A DNA stretch of 64,000 nt from Microbacterium sp. SLBN-154 (GCF_006715565.1 NZ_VFNL01000001.1:2914001-2978000); one strand, 5' to 3'. Shown: positions 50,336 to 59,871, numbered from the stretch's first letter. The notes: generated from the sequence alone by a model not told the origin. Numbers and translations are program-made.

Positions 50336-51948
50336 CCGCCGCGCCGGTCGTCGCACGTCCGGGCCGACGGCCACGGACGTCGTCCCGACGCGCGCCCCTT
50401 CCGCTCCTGATCGCCGCGACGCTCGTCGCGGCGTGCGCGGCGGCACCCCTGGTCCAGCTCATCGTCCGGGCGGCGTCCGGTGGCGCCGAGGCGGCGGCGG
50501 CGGCGCTGCTGCGTCCGCGCACGGTCGAGCTGCTGGCGAACACGCTGATCCTGGTCGCCACGGTCAGCGTGGCGGCGCTGCTGCTGGGGATCGCCCTCGC
50601 CGTCGTGGCGGTCCGGGTGCGTCTTCCCGGACGGCGCCTGTGGTGGGTGGCACTGTGCCTGCCGCTCGCCGTGCCGAGCTTCGTCGCCGCGTTCGCCTGG
50701 ACGGCGACGTGGCCGACGGTCGACGGCTTCTGGCCGCTCGTCGTCGTCCTCACCCTGTGCACCGTGCCGTACGTGACCCTTCCGGCGATGGCTGCGCTGT
50801 CCACCCTCGATGACGGTCTGGTGGACGTCGCCCGCACCCTCGGCAGGAGCCGGGCACGGGTCTTCCTCACCGTCGTGCTTCCGCACGTCCTCCCTGCCGC
50901 CGCGGCCGGAGCGCTTCTGGTCGCGCTGTACACACTTTCCGACTTCGGCGCACCGGCGATCCTCCGCTTCGAGACCCTGACCACGGGCATCTACGCGCAA
51001 TTCAGCAGCGGGTTCGACCGCACTCTGGCCGCCACCACGGCTCTCCTCCTCGCCGTCGTTGCGATGTTCTGCGTCGCGGGCGAACGCTTCGTCCGCCCGC
51101 GGCCCGCGCGCATCCGCACCGCGGTGACCTCGCGTCCGCCGACCGAGCTCGGACGCGCAGGCACCGCCCTGATGCTGTGCGGACTCGGCGCGGTCACCGC
51201 CGCCGCCGTGGCCTTCCCGCTCGTGGCGCTGGGCATCCGGATGCTCAGCAGCGACCGCTACTCCTCGGCACCCACCGACCTCGTCGGCGCTCTGGTCACG
51301 ACCCTGGGCGTCTCCGCGCTGGCTGCCACCGTCGCCGTGCTCCTCGCCCTGCCGGTCAGCGTGCTGGCGGCACGCTTCCGCGGCCCGGTCGTCGCCGGCG
51401 TCGAGTCGCTGTCCTACCTCGGGCACGCACTCCCCGGCGTCGTGGTGGCCCTGGCCCTGGTGACCCTGTCGCTCCAGTTCTTCCCCGGCGCCTACCAGAG
51501 CATCCTCGTCCTGCTCGTGGCCTACGCCATCCTGTTCCTCCCCAAGACCGTCGGCGCCTCGCGCACCGCCGTCGCGCAGGTTCCGCCGGAGCTGGAGGAG
51601 GTCTCGCGCTCGCTCGGCCGTGGCCTCGTCCGCACCTGGATCCGGGTGACCCTCCCCGCCGCGCTCCCCGGCATCCTCGCCGGGTGGGTGCTCGTGGCCA
51701 CCGCTGTCGCCAAAGAGCTGCCCGCGACGCTCATGCTGCGTCCGATCGGATTCGAGACCCTGGCCACCGAGCTGTGGAGCAAGACCTCGCTCGGCGCCTA
51801 CGGTGCGGCCGCCCCCGTGGGCGTCCTGCTCATCGTCGCCGGAATCGCGCCGGCGCTGCTGCTGGCGCGCGGACTGGAGCGCCGACGTGGATCCGACGGG
51901 CCGACGCACACCGATGCACTCGCCGAGACCGTGAGGAGAGAGGCATGA
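50332..51948 (+). CDS. Ferric iron ABC transporter permease, fused double-domain (FbpB type)
   Basis: 538 aa if translation starts at CTG 50332, which overlaps the preceding stop as CTGA, like the ATGA/GTGA overlaps seen elsewhere here. No ATG, GTG or TTG exists in frame between there and the first membrane helix. GAGGCGGGG lies just upstream. Two homologous halves, each with six helices and an EAA-type loop: VDVARTLGRSRARVFLTVVL and EEVSRSLGRGLVRTWIRVTL. It is the Fe3+ channel. Confidence 0.88.
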   Translation: MTAAPVVARPGRRPRTSSRRAPLPLLIAATLVAACAAAPLVQLIVRAASGGAEAAAAALLRPRTVELLANTLILVATVSVAALLLGIALAVVAVRVRLPGRRLWWVALCLPLAVPSFVAAFAWTATWPTVDGFWPLVVVLTLCTVPYVTLPAMAALSTLDDGLVDVARTLGRSRARVFLTVVLPHVLPAAAAGALLVALYTLSDFGAPAILRFETLTTGIYAQFSSGFDRTLAATTALLLAVVAMFCVAGERFVRPRPARIRTAVTSRPPTELGRAGTALMLCGLGAVTAAAVAFPLVALGIRMLSSDRYSSAPTDLVGALVTTLGVSALAATVAVLLALPVSVLAARFRGPVVAGVESLSYLGHALPGVVVALALVTLSLQFFPGAYQSILVLLVAYAILFLPKTVGASRTAVAQVPPELEEVSRSLGRGLVRTWIRVTLPAALPGILAGWVLVATAVAKELPATLMLRPIGFETLATELWSKTSLGAYGAAAPVGVLLIVAGIAPALLLARGLERRRGSDGPTHTDALAETVRREA

Positions 51949-52976
51949 CGACCCGTGTGGAGCAGGTGAGCGCCGCCTATGGCGAGCGCGAGGTGCTGCA
52001 CGGCGTCGATCTCGTCATCGGTCCCGGCGAGCGGGTGAGCGTGCTCGGGCCGTCGGGAAGCGGCAAATCCACACTCCTGCGCGTCATCGCGGGCCTGCAC
52101 CCCGCCGCCGGCGGACGTGTCGTCATCGACGGCGACGACGTCACCGCGGTCCCGCCGGAGGCACGCGGGATCGGACTGGTCCCCCAGGAGGGTGCGCTGT
52201 TCCCGCACCTCGACGTCGCCGCGAACGTCGGCTACGGCATCCGAGGCCTCCGCCTCCGTCACGCGCACCGCGATCCGCGCGTCCGCGACCTCGTGGACGT
52301 CGTCGGTCTCGGCGGCCTCCTCCGCCGCCGTCCCCATGAGTTGTCCGGTGGTCAGCGACAGCGCGTCGCCGTCGCACGCGCGCTCGCGCACGAGCCCCGT
52401 CTGGTGCTCCTGGACGAGCCGTTCAGCGCGCTGGACGCAGGCCTGCGCCAGCAGGTGCGCGACGACGTCGCCCAGATCCTGCGCGACCGCGGTGTGGGCG
52501 TGGCACTGATCACCCACGACCAGGAGGAGGCGCTCTCGCTCGGCGATCGCGTCGCGGTGATGCGCGACGGCCGGATCGTGCAGGCCGGCACGCCCCGCGA
52601 GGTGTACACCGCGCCCGTGGACGCGTGGACGGCGCGCTTCCTCGGCGAGGCCCTGGTGCTCCCGGCAGAGGCCCGCAACGACCGGGCCACCTGCGCGCTC
52701 GGCGTCATCGCCCTCGCCACACCCGCGCAGGGCGCGGTGGCGATCGTCCTGCGGCCCGAGCAGATCACCCTGGACGCCGCCTCGAGCCCGACCCCGGGCG
52801 CCGGCTCGGGAGAGGTGACCCGCGTGCGGTACTTCGGCCACGATGTCCTGGTCGACCTCCGGCTCGACGGCGGGACCGGGCTCACGGTCCGGACCGGCCC
52901 CGACACGCACGTCTCGCCCGGTCAACGCGCGATGATCTCGGTGCACGGCGCCGCGATCGCCGTCGCCCCGGAGTGA
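51945..52976 (+). CDS. Ferric iron ABC transporter ATP-binding protein (FbpC type)
   Basis: 343 aa from ATG 51945, ATGA overlap with the permease. Walker A GPSGSGKST, signature LSGGQRQRVAVARAL, Walker B LVLLDEPFSALD. A C-terminal TOBE-like region (PEQITLDAASSPTPG ... YFGHDVLVDLRLDGG) completes a MalK/FbpC-class ATPase. Ends the operon. Confidence 0.92.
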   Translation: MTTRVEQVSAAYGEREVLHGVDLVIGPGERVSVLGPSGSGKSTLLRVIAGLHPAAGGRVVIDGDDVTAVPPEARGIGLVPQEGALFPHLDVAANVGYGIRGLRLRHAHRDPRVRDLVDVVGLGGLLRRRPHELSGGQRQRVAVARALAHEPRLVLLDEPFSALDAGLRQQVRDDVAQILRDRGVGVALITHDQEEALSLGDRVAVMRDGRIVQAGTPREVYTAPVDAWTARFLGEALVLPAEARNDRATCALGVIALATPAQGAVAIVLRPEQITLDAASSPTPGAGSGEVTRVRYFGHDVLVDLRLDGGTGLTVRTGPDTHVSPGQRAMISVHGAAIAVAPE

Positions 52977-53040
52977 GCCTGCCCGCCCTCTCGGGTGTCG
53001 CGTCCCACCACCACCGCCACCCCGGGTTACCCTCGAACGC

Positions 53041-53697
53041 GTGACACCCGAACTCGCCGCCCGCATCGTCGCGGATTCCCGCGATCGGGTCGCGTGGGTG
53101 CGGGCTCGCTCCCGGGGAATCACGGCGACCGATGTCGCGGCGCTCACCTCGGAGCGCGTCATCCCCCGAGCCGCCGACGCCAAGCTCATGGGCTCGAATT
53201 TCTCCGGCAACGCCTACACCGCTCACGGACGTATCCGCGAGCCCGAGATCGCCGCGTGGGTGGCCGCCACGCACGGGATCCGGCCATCGAGCGCGCTCTT
53301 CCACGCCGAGATCGAGAAGCGCCACCTCGCCACTCCCGACGGCATCGCGGTCGACCCGTCCGGCCGCGTGGTCCTCGCCGAGATCAAGACGACGAAGAAA
53401 GCGTGGCGGAGCATCCCCCGCACCTACCTCCGGCAGGTGTGGTGGCAGCAGCATGTCCTCGGCGCCGAACGCACCCTCGTCGTCTGGGAGGAGCACGACG
53501 GCTTCGTCCCCGTGGGTGACGAGCCCCGGTGCGCCTGGGTCGATCGCGACGAGGTCGAGATCGGTCGGCTGGTGCGCCTGGCGACATCCCTCATCGACGA
53601 GCTGTACCGACGCACGCAGCTGTCGCGAGCCGAGCGGATGACGCAGCCCGCCGGCCCGCCCGCTCAGCCCTATCGGGCTCTCGCCCTCGCCGATTGA
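53041..53697 (+). CDS. YqaJ-type exonuclease-fold protein
   Basis: 218 aa with GTG start; a TACCCT box at 53028-53033 lies 7 bases before it. A PD-(D/E)xK nuclease core of the YqaJ/lambda exonuclease class is visible: TATDVAAL and NAYTAHGRIREPEIAAWV early, then DGIAVDPSGRVVLAEIKTTK with the metal-binding D, E and K, and YLRQVWWQQHVLGAERT. Such proteins are often phage-borne, but no phage gene is near; standalone copies exist in actinobacteria. Function unknown. Confidence 0.8.
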   Translation: MTPELAARIVADSRDRVAWVRARSRGITATDVAALTSERVIPRAADAKLMGSNFSGNAYTAHGRIREPEIAAWVAATHGIRPSSALFHAEIEKRHLATPDGIAVDPSGRVVLAEIKTTKKAWRSIPRTYLRQVWWQQHVLGAERTLVVWEEHDGFVPVGDEPRCAWVDRDEVEIGRLVRLATSLIDELYRRTQLSRAERMTQPAGPPAQPYRALALAD

Positions 53698-53706
53698 CGC
53701 AGCCGG

Positions 53707-54210
53707 TCAGCGCAGCGTCGTGACCGTCCGGCTGGTCGCATCCCAGATCCGCAGTCCCGTGATCTCGCCGACGTGCGGGGAGAGGTCGATCGCCTCGACG
53801 GCCGCGCTCAGGTTGGCGAGCCTCACTCGGCGGGCCATCGTCAGGTGCGGCGTCCAGTCGTCGGGCGCGGTGTGCGCGTAGCGCTCGTCGGCCGGGCCGA
53901 GAACGCCGGCGACGCGGCGATGGAACTCCGCCAGCGCGACCGTGACGACCACCTGCCAGCTGACGACCGCCTGACCCGCGCGCGGAAACAGCAGCACTCC
54001 GCCGAGGCGGAGGGTGAGCGGGAGCAGATCCGCGAGATCTGAGAGCCCGTCGAGGTCGGGTGACTCCCGCACGGCCAGCGTGATGTGGGGCCGGTTGCTC
54101 TCGCCGGTGTGGCGACCGGCGCTCGGCAGTCCGGCGTCGATGAGACGCTGCCATGCGGCACGGGCGAGCGCATCCGTGGCGGCGTCGGGCAGCACCTCGA
54201 CACTGATCAC
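53707..54210 (-). CDS. 2'-5' RNA ligase/phosphoesterase family protein
   Basis: 167 aa from GTG 54208-54210 (GAGG 8 bases upstream); a longer version would run through the MFS promoter. The two HxTx motifs of the 2H superfamily are present, HITL and HLTM (in DDWTPHLTMARR). Such proteins act on 2',3'-cyclic phosphates or 2'-5' RNA links; substrate here unknown. Convergent with the YqaJ gene. Confidence 0.82.
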   Translation of the reverse strand: MISVEVLPDAATDALARAAWQRLIDAGLPSAGRHTGESNRPHITLAVRESPDLDGLSDLADLLPLTLRLGGVLLFPRAGQAVVSWQVVVTVALAEFHRRVAGVLGPADERYAHTAPDDWTPHLTMARRVRLANLSAAVEAIDLSPHVGEITGLRIWDATSRTVTTLR

Positions 54211-54259
54211 TCCTCCATCCTCGCGCGCGACGAGGCCGCAGGCACACCCTGCCGAAATC

Positions 54260-54303
54260 GTTGACAAAGATCAACATTCCGAATATTGTTGACGCAGATC
54301 AAC
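54260..54303 (+). promoter_or_regulatory. Promoter with twin MarR-type operators
   Basis: GTTGACAAAGATCAAC (54260-54275) and GTTGACGCAGATCAAC (54288-54303) differ at two bases and share GTTGA/TCAAC arms. TTGACA (54261-54266) and TATTGT (54284-54289), 17 bases apart, form a near-consensus -35/-10. The first operator covers the -35 and the second lies at the likely start of transcription, so binding would block the pump gene. Confidence 0.82.
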
Positions 54304-54317
54304 GTTCAGGAGGACAC

Positions 54318-55979
54318 ATGACGAGGACTGCAGACGCTCCACCGGCTCATCGGCCCGGCGTGGTGAAGGCCCTCGTCGGCCTCCTCCTCGGCATGTTCGT
54401 GTCGATGCTCGCCTCCACGGTGGTCTCGACCTCGCTGCCGGTGATCGTGCACGACCTCGACGGCGACCAGGCCGCGTACACGTGGGTCGTGACCGCGACG
54501 CTGCTGACCACCGCCATCTCGACCCCGATCTGGGGGAAGCTCGCCGACCTGTTCGACCGCAAGCTCCTCATCCAGATCGCGATCGTGATCTTCGTGCTCG
54601 CCACGGCGGCCGCCGGCTTCTCGCAGAACCCCGAGACCCTGATCGCCTTCCGCGCCCTGCAGGGAGTGGGCGCGGGGGGGCTTGCCGCCCTCAGTCAGGT
54701 GATCATGGCCGACATCATCAGCCCGCGCGAGCGCGGTCGCTACATGGGCCTCTTCGGCGCGGTCATGGCGGTGGCCACCATCGGCGGACCGCTCCTCGGC
54801 GGCGTCATCACCGACGCCTTCGGCTGGCGGTGGAACTTCTTCGTCGCCCTCCCCGTCGCCGTCGCCGCCCTCATCATCCAGCAGCGCACCCTGCACCTGC
54901 CGGAGCGCCCGCGCCGCGCGGTGCGGATCGACTACGTCGGCATCGTGCTGCTCAGCGCCGCGGTCTCGCTGCTGCTGGTGTGGGTGACGAACGCGGGAAC
55001 GGCCTTCGACTGGCGGAGCCTCCCGACCGCCCTGATGGTGGGGGGCTCCGCGCTGGCGACCCTTCTCTTCATCGTCGTGGAGCTGCGCACCCCCGAGCCG
55101 CTCATCCCGCTCCGCCTGTTCCGCAGCGCGACCTTCTCGCTCGCGGTGGTCGCCTCCATCGCCACGGGCATCTCGATGTTCGGCACCACGGTCTTCCTCA
55201 GCCAGTACATGCAGATGGCCCGGGGGGCCACCCCCACCGAGGCGGGCATCATGACGATCCCGATGATCGCGGGGCTGCTCCTCGCCTCCGTCATCATCGG
55301 TGCGCTCATCTCACGCCACGGCCACTGGAAGCCCTACCTGGTCGTCGGCGGCGTGCTCCTCGCCGTCGGCACCGCGTTGCTGGCGACGATCCACTACGAC
55401 ACCCCGTTCGTCCTGGTGTCGCTGTACATGTTCCTCCTCGGCGCCGGTGTCGGCATGACCATGCAGAACCTGGTTCTGGTCGTGCAGAACACCGCCGATC
55501 CGCGGGAGATGGGCGTGGCGAGCTCCGGCGTGACCTTCTTCCGGAGCCTCGGGGGAACGATCGGAGTCTCGGTCATGGGTGCGGCTCTCGCCAGTCAGGC
55601 CACCGCGCTGACCGGAGAACGCCAGGGCGACATCGCCGCCGCGCTGTCGAGCCTGGGCGCTCAGGGCACGGCCCTCGCGCAGGAGCTGCAGTCGGGAACG
55701 ATTCCGCAGGTCGCCGTCCTCCCCGAGGCGCTCCGCGTCATCTTCGAGGATGTCTACGCCCAGGCGATCGCCCACTCGTTCCTCATCGCCGTCCCGGTGG
55801 CGATCGTCAGTCTCATCGCGATCGTGTTCCTCCCGAACACTCCGTTGAATCGGATGACGACGACCGAGCGCCTCCATGCCGGCGAGGCGGACCTGGCCAC
55901 CGTGTCGACGAGCACGGGGATGAACGCCCTTCCCGCGACCGCCGATGCGCCGGCCCCGCGGGCCGCACGCCGGCGGTGA
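54318..55979 (+). CDS. EmrB/QacA-type (DHA2) multidrug efflux MFS transporter
   Basis: 553 aa from ATG 54318 (AGGAGGA 5 bases upstream). About 14 membrane helices; motif A GKLADLFDRKLLI, motif C GAVMAVATIGGPLLGG with DAFGWRWNFF. It exports lipophilic or cationic drugs using the proton gradient. Upstream twin operators and the MarR gene 23 bases past its stop indicate drug-induced expression. Confidence 0.92.
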   Translation: MTRTADAPPAHRPGVVKALVGLLLGMFVSMLASTVVSTSLPVIVHDLDGDQAAYTWVVTATLLTTAISTPIWGKLADLFDRKLLIQIAIVIFVLATAAAGFSQNPETLIAFRALQGVGAGGLAALSQVIMADIISPRERGRYMGLFGAVMAVATIGGPLLGGVITDAFGWRWNFFVALPVAVAALIIQQRTLHLPERPRRAVRIDYVGIVLLSAAVSLLLVWVTNAGTAFDWRSLPTALMVGGSALATLLFIVVELRTPEPLIPLRLFRSATFSLAVVASIATGISMFGTTVFLSQYMQMARGATPTEAGIMTIPMIAGLLLASVIIGALISRHGHWKPYLVVGGVLLAVGTALLATIHYDTPFVLVSLYMFLLGAGVGMTMQNLVLVVQNTADPREMGVASSGVTFFRSLGGTIGVSVMGAALASQATALTGERQGDIAAALSSLGAQGTALAQELQSGTIPQVAVLPEALRVIFEDVYAQAIAHSFLIAVPVAIVSLIAIVFLPNTPLNRMTTTERLHAGEADLATVSTSTGMNALPATADAPAPRAARRR

Positions 55980-56002
55980 GCACGACGTTAGGCTCGAAGG
56001 CG

Positions 56003-56461
56003 ATGAGCACCGCGCCTGACCACGATGCCCGCACCGAGGCGGTGCGGGCGCTCGAGGCGGAGTTCAGCGGCTTGATCCACCAGGTGCGCCGGATCGTCAG
56101 CGAGAACGCCGAGCGTGTGAGCCCGGGGATGCTCCCCGCGGCCTACAAGGTGTTCTCGACGATCGTCCGACGCGAGCGCGTGACGCAATCGGAACTGTCC
56201 GAGATGCTCGTCGCCGACAAGGGGCAGATCAGCCGCACGGTGCGCGAACTCGAGGAGCTGGGGCTCATCGGACGCGAGCCCGATCCCACCGACCGCCGCT
56301 CGAGCATCCTGTTCCCCACTCCGTTCGGCCTGGAGCGGCTCGCCGAGGCTCGAGCACCGCAGGAGAGCACGCTCCTGCACGCCCTGGAGGAGTGGTCGAT
56401 CGACGACATCCGCACCCTCACGCGGCTGCTTCACGCCCTCACCGTTCGCGAGCGTCCCTAA
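56003..56461 (+). CDS. MarR-family regulator of the efflux pump
   Basis: 152 aa from ATG 56003; TAGGCT at 55989-55994 may be its own -10 box. The winged helix (RVTQSELSEMLVADKGQISRT, then LEELGLIGREPDPTDRRSS) is classical MarR. It probably binds the twin palindromes before the pump gene and is released by a ligand. Confidence 0.92.
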   Translation: MSTAPDHDARTEAVRALEAEFSGLIHQVRRIVSENAERVSPGMLPAAYKVFSTIVRRERVTQSELSEMLVADKGQISRTVRELEELGLIGREPDPTDRRSSILFPTPFGLERLAEARAPQESTLLHALEEWSIDDIRTLTRLLHALTVRERP

Positions 56462-56537
56462 CCGACTCCGTTCGCGACGCGAGGCCGTCGCTGCCGGGGC
56501 CCGCACGCTCCCCCTCCGCGCGAGCCCCGGAGTCGGT
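56461..56537. terminator. Wide hairpin between convergent genes
   Basis: ACCGACTCCG (56461-56470) and CGGAGTCGGT (56528-56537) pair perfectly but across 57 bases. It spans the whole gap between the marR stop and the isomerase stop. Confidence 0.4.
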
Positions 56538-57538
56538 CACTTCGAGCTGAACGCGGCGTCGAAGAGCTGGTGAGGCGGGGTGATCTCGGAGAGTCTGCGG
56601 ACGAAGGCGAGTGCTTCGGGAGCGCCGATGAGGCGGTCCATGCCGGCGTCCTCCCATTCGACGCTGGTGGGCCCGTCGTAGCCGATCGCGTTGAGGGCGC
56701 GGAAGATCGGCTCCCACGGCACCGCGCCGTGCCCGGTCGAGACGAATGTCCACCCCCGGCGCGGGTTGTCCCACGACAGGTGGGATCCCAGGACCCCGTT
56801 GCGGCCGTCGAGGTTCGTGATGGACTCCTTGCAGTGCACGTGGAAGATGTGGTCGGCGAAGTCCAGCACGAAGGCGACGCTGTCCAGCTGCTGCCACACG
56901 AAGTGCGACGGGTCGAAATTGAACCCGAAACTCTTCCGGTGCCCGATCGCCTCCAGCGTCCGCTTGGCCGTCCAGTAGTCGTACGCGATCTCGGACGGGT
57001 GCACCTCCAGGGCGAAGCGGACCCCGACCTCCTCGAAGACGTCGAGGATCGGATGCCACCGCGCCGCGAAGTCGGCATATCCGGCGTCGATCATCGCCTC
57101 CGACGCCGGCGGGAACATCGCCACGTACTTCCAGATCGACGAACCACTGAATCCGTTGACCGTGGACACGCCGAGCTTCGCCGCCATCCGCGAGGTGTCC
57201 TTGAGGTCTTCCGCAGCCCGCCGGCGCACACCCTCGGGGTCGCCGTCACCCCACACCCGGTCGGAGAGGATGTCGCGGTGCCGCTGGTCGATCGGGTCGT
57301 CGCACACCGCCTGACCGGTGAGGTGATTCGAGATCGCCCACACCCTCAGACCGTTGCGCTCCAGGATGTCCTTCCGCGACTGCACATACTCCGCGTCATC
57401 CCACCGGGACACATCCAGGTGATCGCCCCAGCAGGCGATCTCCAACCCGTCGTACCCCCACTCGCCCGCCAAACGCGCCACCTCCTCGAACGGAAGATCC
57501 GCCCACTGGCCGGTGAACAACGTGATCGGTCGCGCCAT
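56537..57538 (-). CDS. Sugar phosphate isomerase/epimerase, xylose isomerase-like TIM barrel
   Basis: 333 aa. AP-endonuclease-2/xylose-isomerase-like barrel: [55 protein letters not shown] and [14 protein letters not shown] give the His/Asp/Glu metal site. Such enzymes (IolE, IolI, YcjR types) act on inositol or keto-sugars. 55 bases past the Gfo/Idh stop, so part of the binding protein-dehydrogenase-isomerase operon. Confidence 0.88.
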   Translation of the reverse strand: MARPITLFTGQWADLPFEEVARLAGEWGYDGLEIACWGDHLDVSRWDDAEYVQSRKDILERNGLRVWAISNHLTGQAVCDDPIDQRHRDILSDRVWGDGDPEGVRRRAAEDLKDTSRMAAKLGVSTVNGFSGSSIWKYVAMFPPASEAMIDAGYADFAARWHPILDVFEEVGVRFALEVHPSEIAYDYWTAKRTLEAIGHRKSFGFNFDPSHFVWQQLDSVAFVLDFADHIFHVHCKESITNLDGRNGVLGSHLSWDNPRRGWTFVSTGHGAVPWEPIFRALNAIGYDGPTSVEWEDAGMDRLIGAPEALAFVRRLSEITPPHQLFDAAFSSK

Positions 57539-57593
57539 GCTGTCGTCCTCTCTGGAAGATGCCGGGGACGTGCGTCACCCGGGCTCGGCTTGT

Positions 57594-58760
57594 TCAGCGG
57601 GTCGTCTGCCAGGCCCCGTCGGCCTCGGACGAGCGTTCGACCGCGTCGAGGACCCGCTGGATGTGGAGTCCGTCCGCGAAGGACGGCGTGGGGTCGGTGC
57701 CCTCGGCGATCGCGGTGACGAGGTCGACCACCTGGTGGCTGAAGCCGTGCTCGTACCCCAGCATGTGGCCCGTGGGCCACCAGCGATCGGCATACGGGTG
57801 CGAGGGCTCGGTGACGAGGATGCGCCGGAAACCCTGCTCGGAATCGGGGAGGGTGGCGTCATAGAACTCGAGCTCGTTCATGCGCTCGAGGTCGAACGCG
57901 AGTGCACCGCGCGAACCCGAGATCTCGATGCGGAGCGCGTTCTTCCGGCCGGTGCGGAAGCGGGTGGCCTCGAACGACGCGAGCGCACCGCCCGAGAGCC
58001 GGCCGGTGAAAAGCGCCAGGTCGTCCACGGTGACGGGGCCACGCTCGGAGCCCGCAGTCCCTGACAGCCCGACTCCCTCGGCCATGACCGGGCGCTCGGC
58101 GACGAGCGTCTCGAGGATGCCCGAGACACGATCCACGGTCTGGCCGGTGATGTATTCGGTGAGGTCGACCGCGTGCGCCCCGATGTCACCGAGCGAACCG
58201 GAGCCGGCGATGTCCTTGTTCAGGCGCCACGTGAGGGGTGCGTTCTCATCTGCGAGCCAGTCCTGCAGATACTCGGCACGCACCTGACGGATGTCACCGA
58301 GGCGGCCTTCGGCGACGAGCTGACGCGCGAAGGTCGTCGCCGGCACACGGCGGTAGGTGAAACCGACCATCGACCGCACGCCCGACCGTGCCGCCTCTTC
58401 TGCGGCGGCCGTCATCGCCTCGGCCTCGACGACCGTGTTCGCGAGAGGTTTTTCGCAGAGCACATGCTTCCCCGCCCGAAGAGCGGCGATCGCGATCTCG
58501 GCGTGGGTGTCACCGGGGGTGACGATGTCGACGAGGTCGATGTCATCGCGTCGGATGACCTCGCGCCAGTCCGTCGCCGCTTCGTGCCATCCCCAGGTGG
58601 CCGCCGCCTCAGCGGTGCGCTCGGCATCCCGGCCGACGACGACCTGCATCACCGGGTCTCGGGGGAGATCGAAGAACCGCGGGGCCACCCGCCATCCCTG
58701 CGAGTGCGCGGCTCCCATGAAGCCGTGCCCGATCATGGCGACGCGCAGCGGTGCTCCCAC
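57594..58760 (-). CDS. Gfo/Idh/MocA-family dehydrogenase
   Basis: 388 aa. N-terminal Rossmann domain (RVAMIGHGFMGAAHSQGW) and the CEKPLANTV motif with the catalytic Lys; the C-terminal alpha/beta domain carries GDIGAHAVDLTEYITG, with the substrate His. NAD(P)-dependent oxidation of a sugar or polyol (inositol-dehydrogenase-like). It follows the binding protein across a hairpin and precedes the isomerase. Confidence 0.92.
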   Translation of the reverse strand: MGAPLRVAMIGHGFMGAAHSQGWRVAPRFFDLPRDPVMQVVVGRDAERTAEAAATWGWHEAATDWREVIRRDDIDLVDIVTPGDTHAEIAIAALRAGKHVLCEKPLANTVVEAEAMTAAAEEAARSGVRSMVGFTYRRVPATTFARQLVAEGRLGDIRQVRAEYLQDWLADENAPLTWRLNKDIAGSGSLGDIGAHAVDLTEYITGQTVDRVSGILETLVAERPVMAEGVGLSGTAGSERGPVTVDDLALFTGRLSGGALASFEATRFRTGRKNALRIEISGSRGALAFDLERMNELEFYDATLPDSEQGFRRILVTEPSHPYADRWWPTGHMLGYEHGFSHQVVDLVTAIAEGTDPTPSFADGLHIQRVLDAVERSSEADGAWQTTR

Positions 58761-58780
58761 GCGATTCTCCTTTCGAAAGA

Positions 58781-58810
58781 CGGGGCGCCCGAGGGTTCTC
58801 GGGCGCCCCG
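58781..58810 (-). terminator. Hairpin after the sugar-binding protein gene
   Basis: Thirteen-base perfect arms CGGGGCGCCCGAG (58781-58793) and CTCGGGCGCCCCG (58798-58810) around GGTT. It lies 11 bases past the binding-protein stop and 20 bases before the dehydrogenase start, so it probably attenuates read-through. Confidence 0.75.
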
Positions 58811-58821
58811 TGATGGTTGTG

Positions 58822-59871
58822 TCAGGACTCGAACGACAGGTCGATGAACTCCTCGACGTTGTCCCTCGTGACGACGGGTGCGTCCAGCACGACCCGGTTC
58901 GGCACGCTGGGCGTGATGAGGTCGCCCACGGTCTTCTGCTGGGCGATCAAACGGGCCAGGGCGATGCCGTCGGCCGCCTGCGTCGACGGATAGATGACCG
59001 TGGCCTTCAGAACCGAGTCATCGGCCTGGATGGCCTCCATGGCGTTCCGCGACCCGGCGCCGCCCATCATGATGAACTCGTCGCGGCCGGCGGCCTCGAC
59101 AGCGGCGAGAACGCCGATTCCCTGGTCGTCGTCATGGTTCCAGATCGCATCGATCTGCGGGTTCGCGGCGAGCAGCTGCGATGCTGCCGCCTCTCCTCCG
59201 GCGACGGTGAAGTCGGCCGCGACGCGGGCCGAGACTTCGAGGCCGCAGTCCGACAGGGCGTCTTCGAAGCCCTGCGATCGATCCTGGGTGAGAGGCAGCG
59301 AGTCGATGCCCGCGATCTCGGCGACGACAGCGTCGGGGTTGTCCCCGACCTGCTCGCAGATGTAGGTGCCCGCGCTGACGCCCATACCGTAATTGTCGCC
59401 GAGGATCGTCGTGCGTGCGGCGAACGGGCTCGAGAACTCCCGGTCGACGTTGATGACGGGAATCCCCGCCTGCATGGCCTCGATCGCCACCTCGGTCAGT
59501 GCCGCACCGTCGGTGGGCAGCAGGACGATGGCGTCCACACCGTCGTTGATGAACGTCTCGACCGCGGCGATCTGGGCGTTGGCGTCGTTGGTGCCCTCCG
59601 CGACGCGGAGCTCGACGTCGTCGAAGCTGTCGGCGGCCGCCTGGGCCCCCGAGTTGATGGCTCCGAGCCAGCCGTGGTCGGCGGCGGGCCCGGAGAAGCC
59701 GATGACGACGGTGTCGCCGCTCTCGGCGTTCTCCTCGACACTGGTTCCCTGGTCGACGACATCGTCTTCCTCGGCGCCGGTGCCGGTACATCCGGCCAGC
59801 AGTCCGATGGAAGCCACGATCGCGGTTCCGGCGATCACGAACCGCCCCCGCCCCCTCGCGAGTGTGCGCAT
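58822..59871 (-). CDS. Sugar/polyol ABC substrate-binding lipoprotein (RbsB type)
   Basis: 349 aa from ATG 59869-59871. Signal peptide with lipobox LAGC (Cys about 25). Type 1 periplasmic binding fold: VVIGFSGPAADHGWLGAINS, GIPVINVDREFSS, QIDAIWNHDDDQGIGVLAAV, SRNAMEAIQADD. It belongs to the ribose/galactose/inositol class. Divergent from the ATPase-permease-ROK genes. Confidence 0.92.
   Translation of the reverse strand: MRTLARGRGRFVIAGTAIVASIGLLAGCTGTGAEEDDVVDQGTSVEENAESGDTVVIGFSGPAADHGWLGAINSGAQAAADSFDDVELRVAEGTNDANAQIAAVETFINDGVDAIVLLPTDGAALTEVAIEAMQAGIPVINVDREFSSPFAARTTILGDNYGMGVSAGTYICEQVGDNPDAVVAEIAGIDSLPLTQDRSQGFEDALSDCGLEVSARVAADFTVAGGEAAASQLLAANPQIDAIWNHDDDQGIGVLAAVEAAGRDEFIMMGGAGSRNAMEAIQADDSVLKATVIYPSTQAADGIALARLIAQQKTVGDLITPSVPNRVVLDAPVVTRDNVEEFIDLSFES

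Noticed and set aside
50293..51909. 538-codon minus-strand frame opposite the iron permease
   Set aside because: Arg/Glu/Gly-rich and featureless, whereas the plus strand encodes two clear permease halves.
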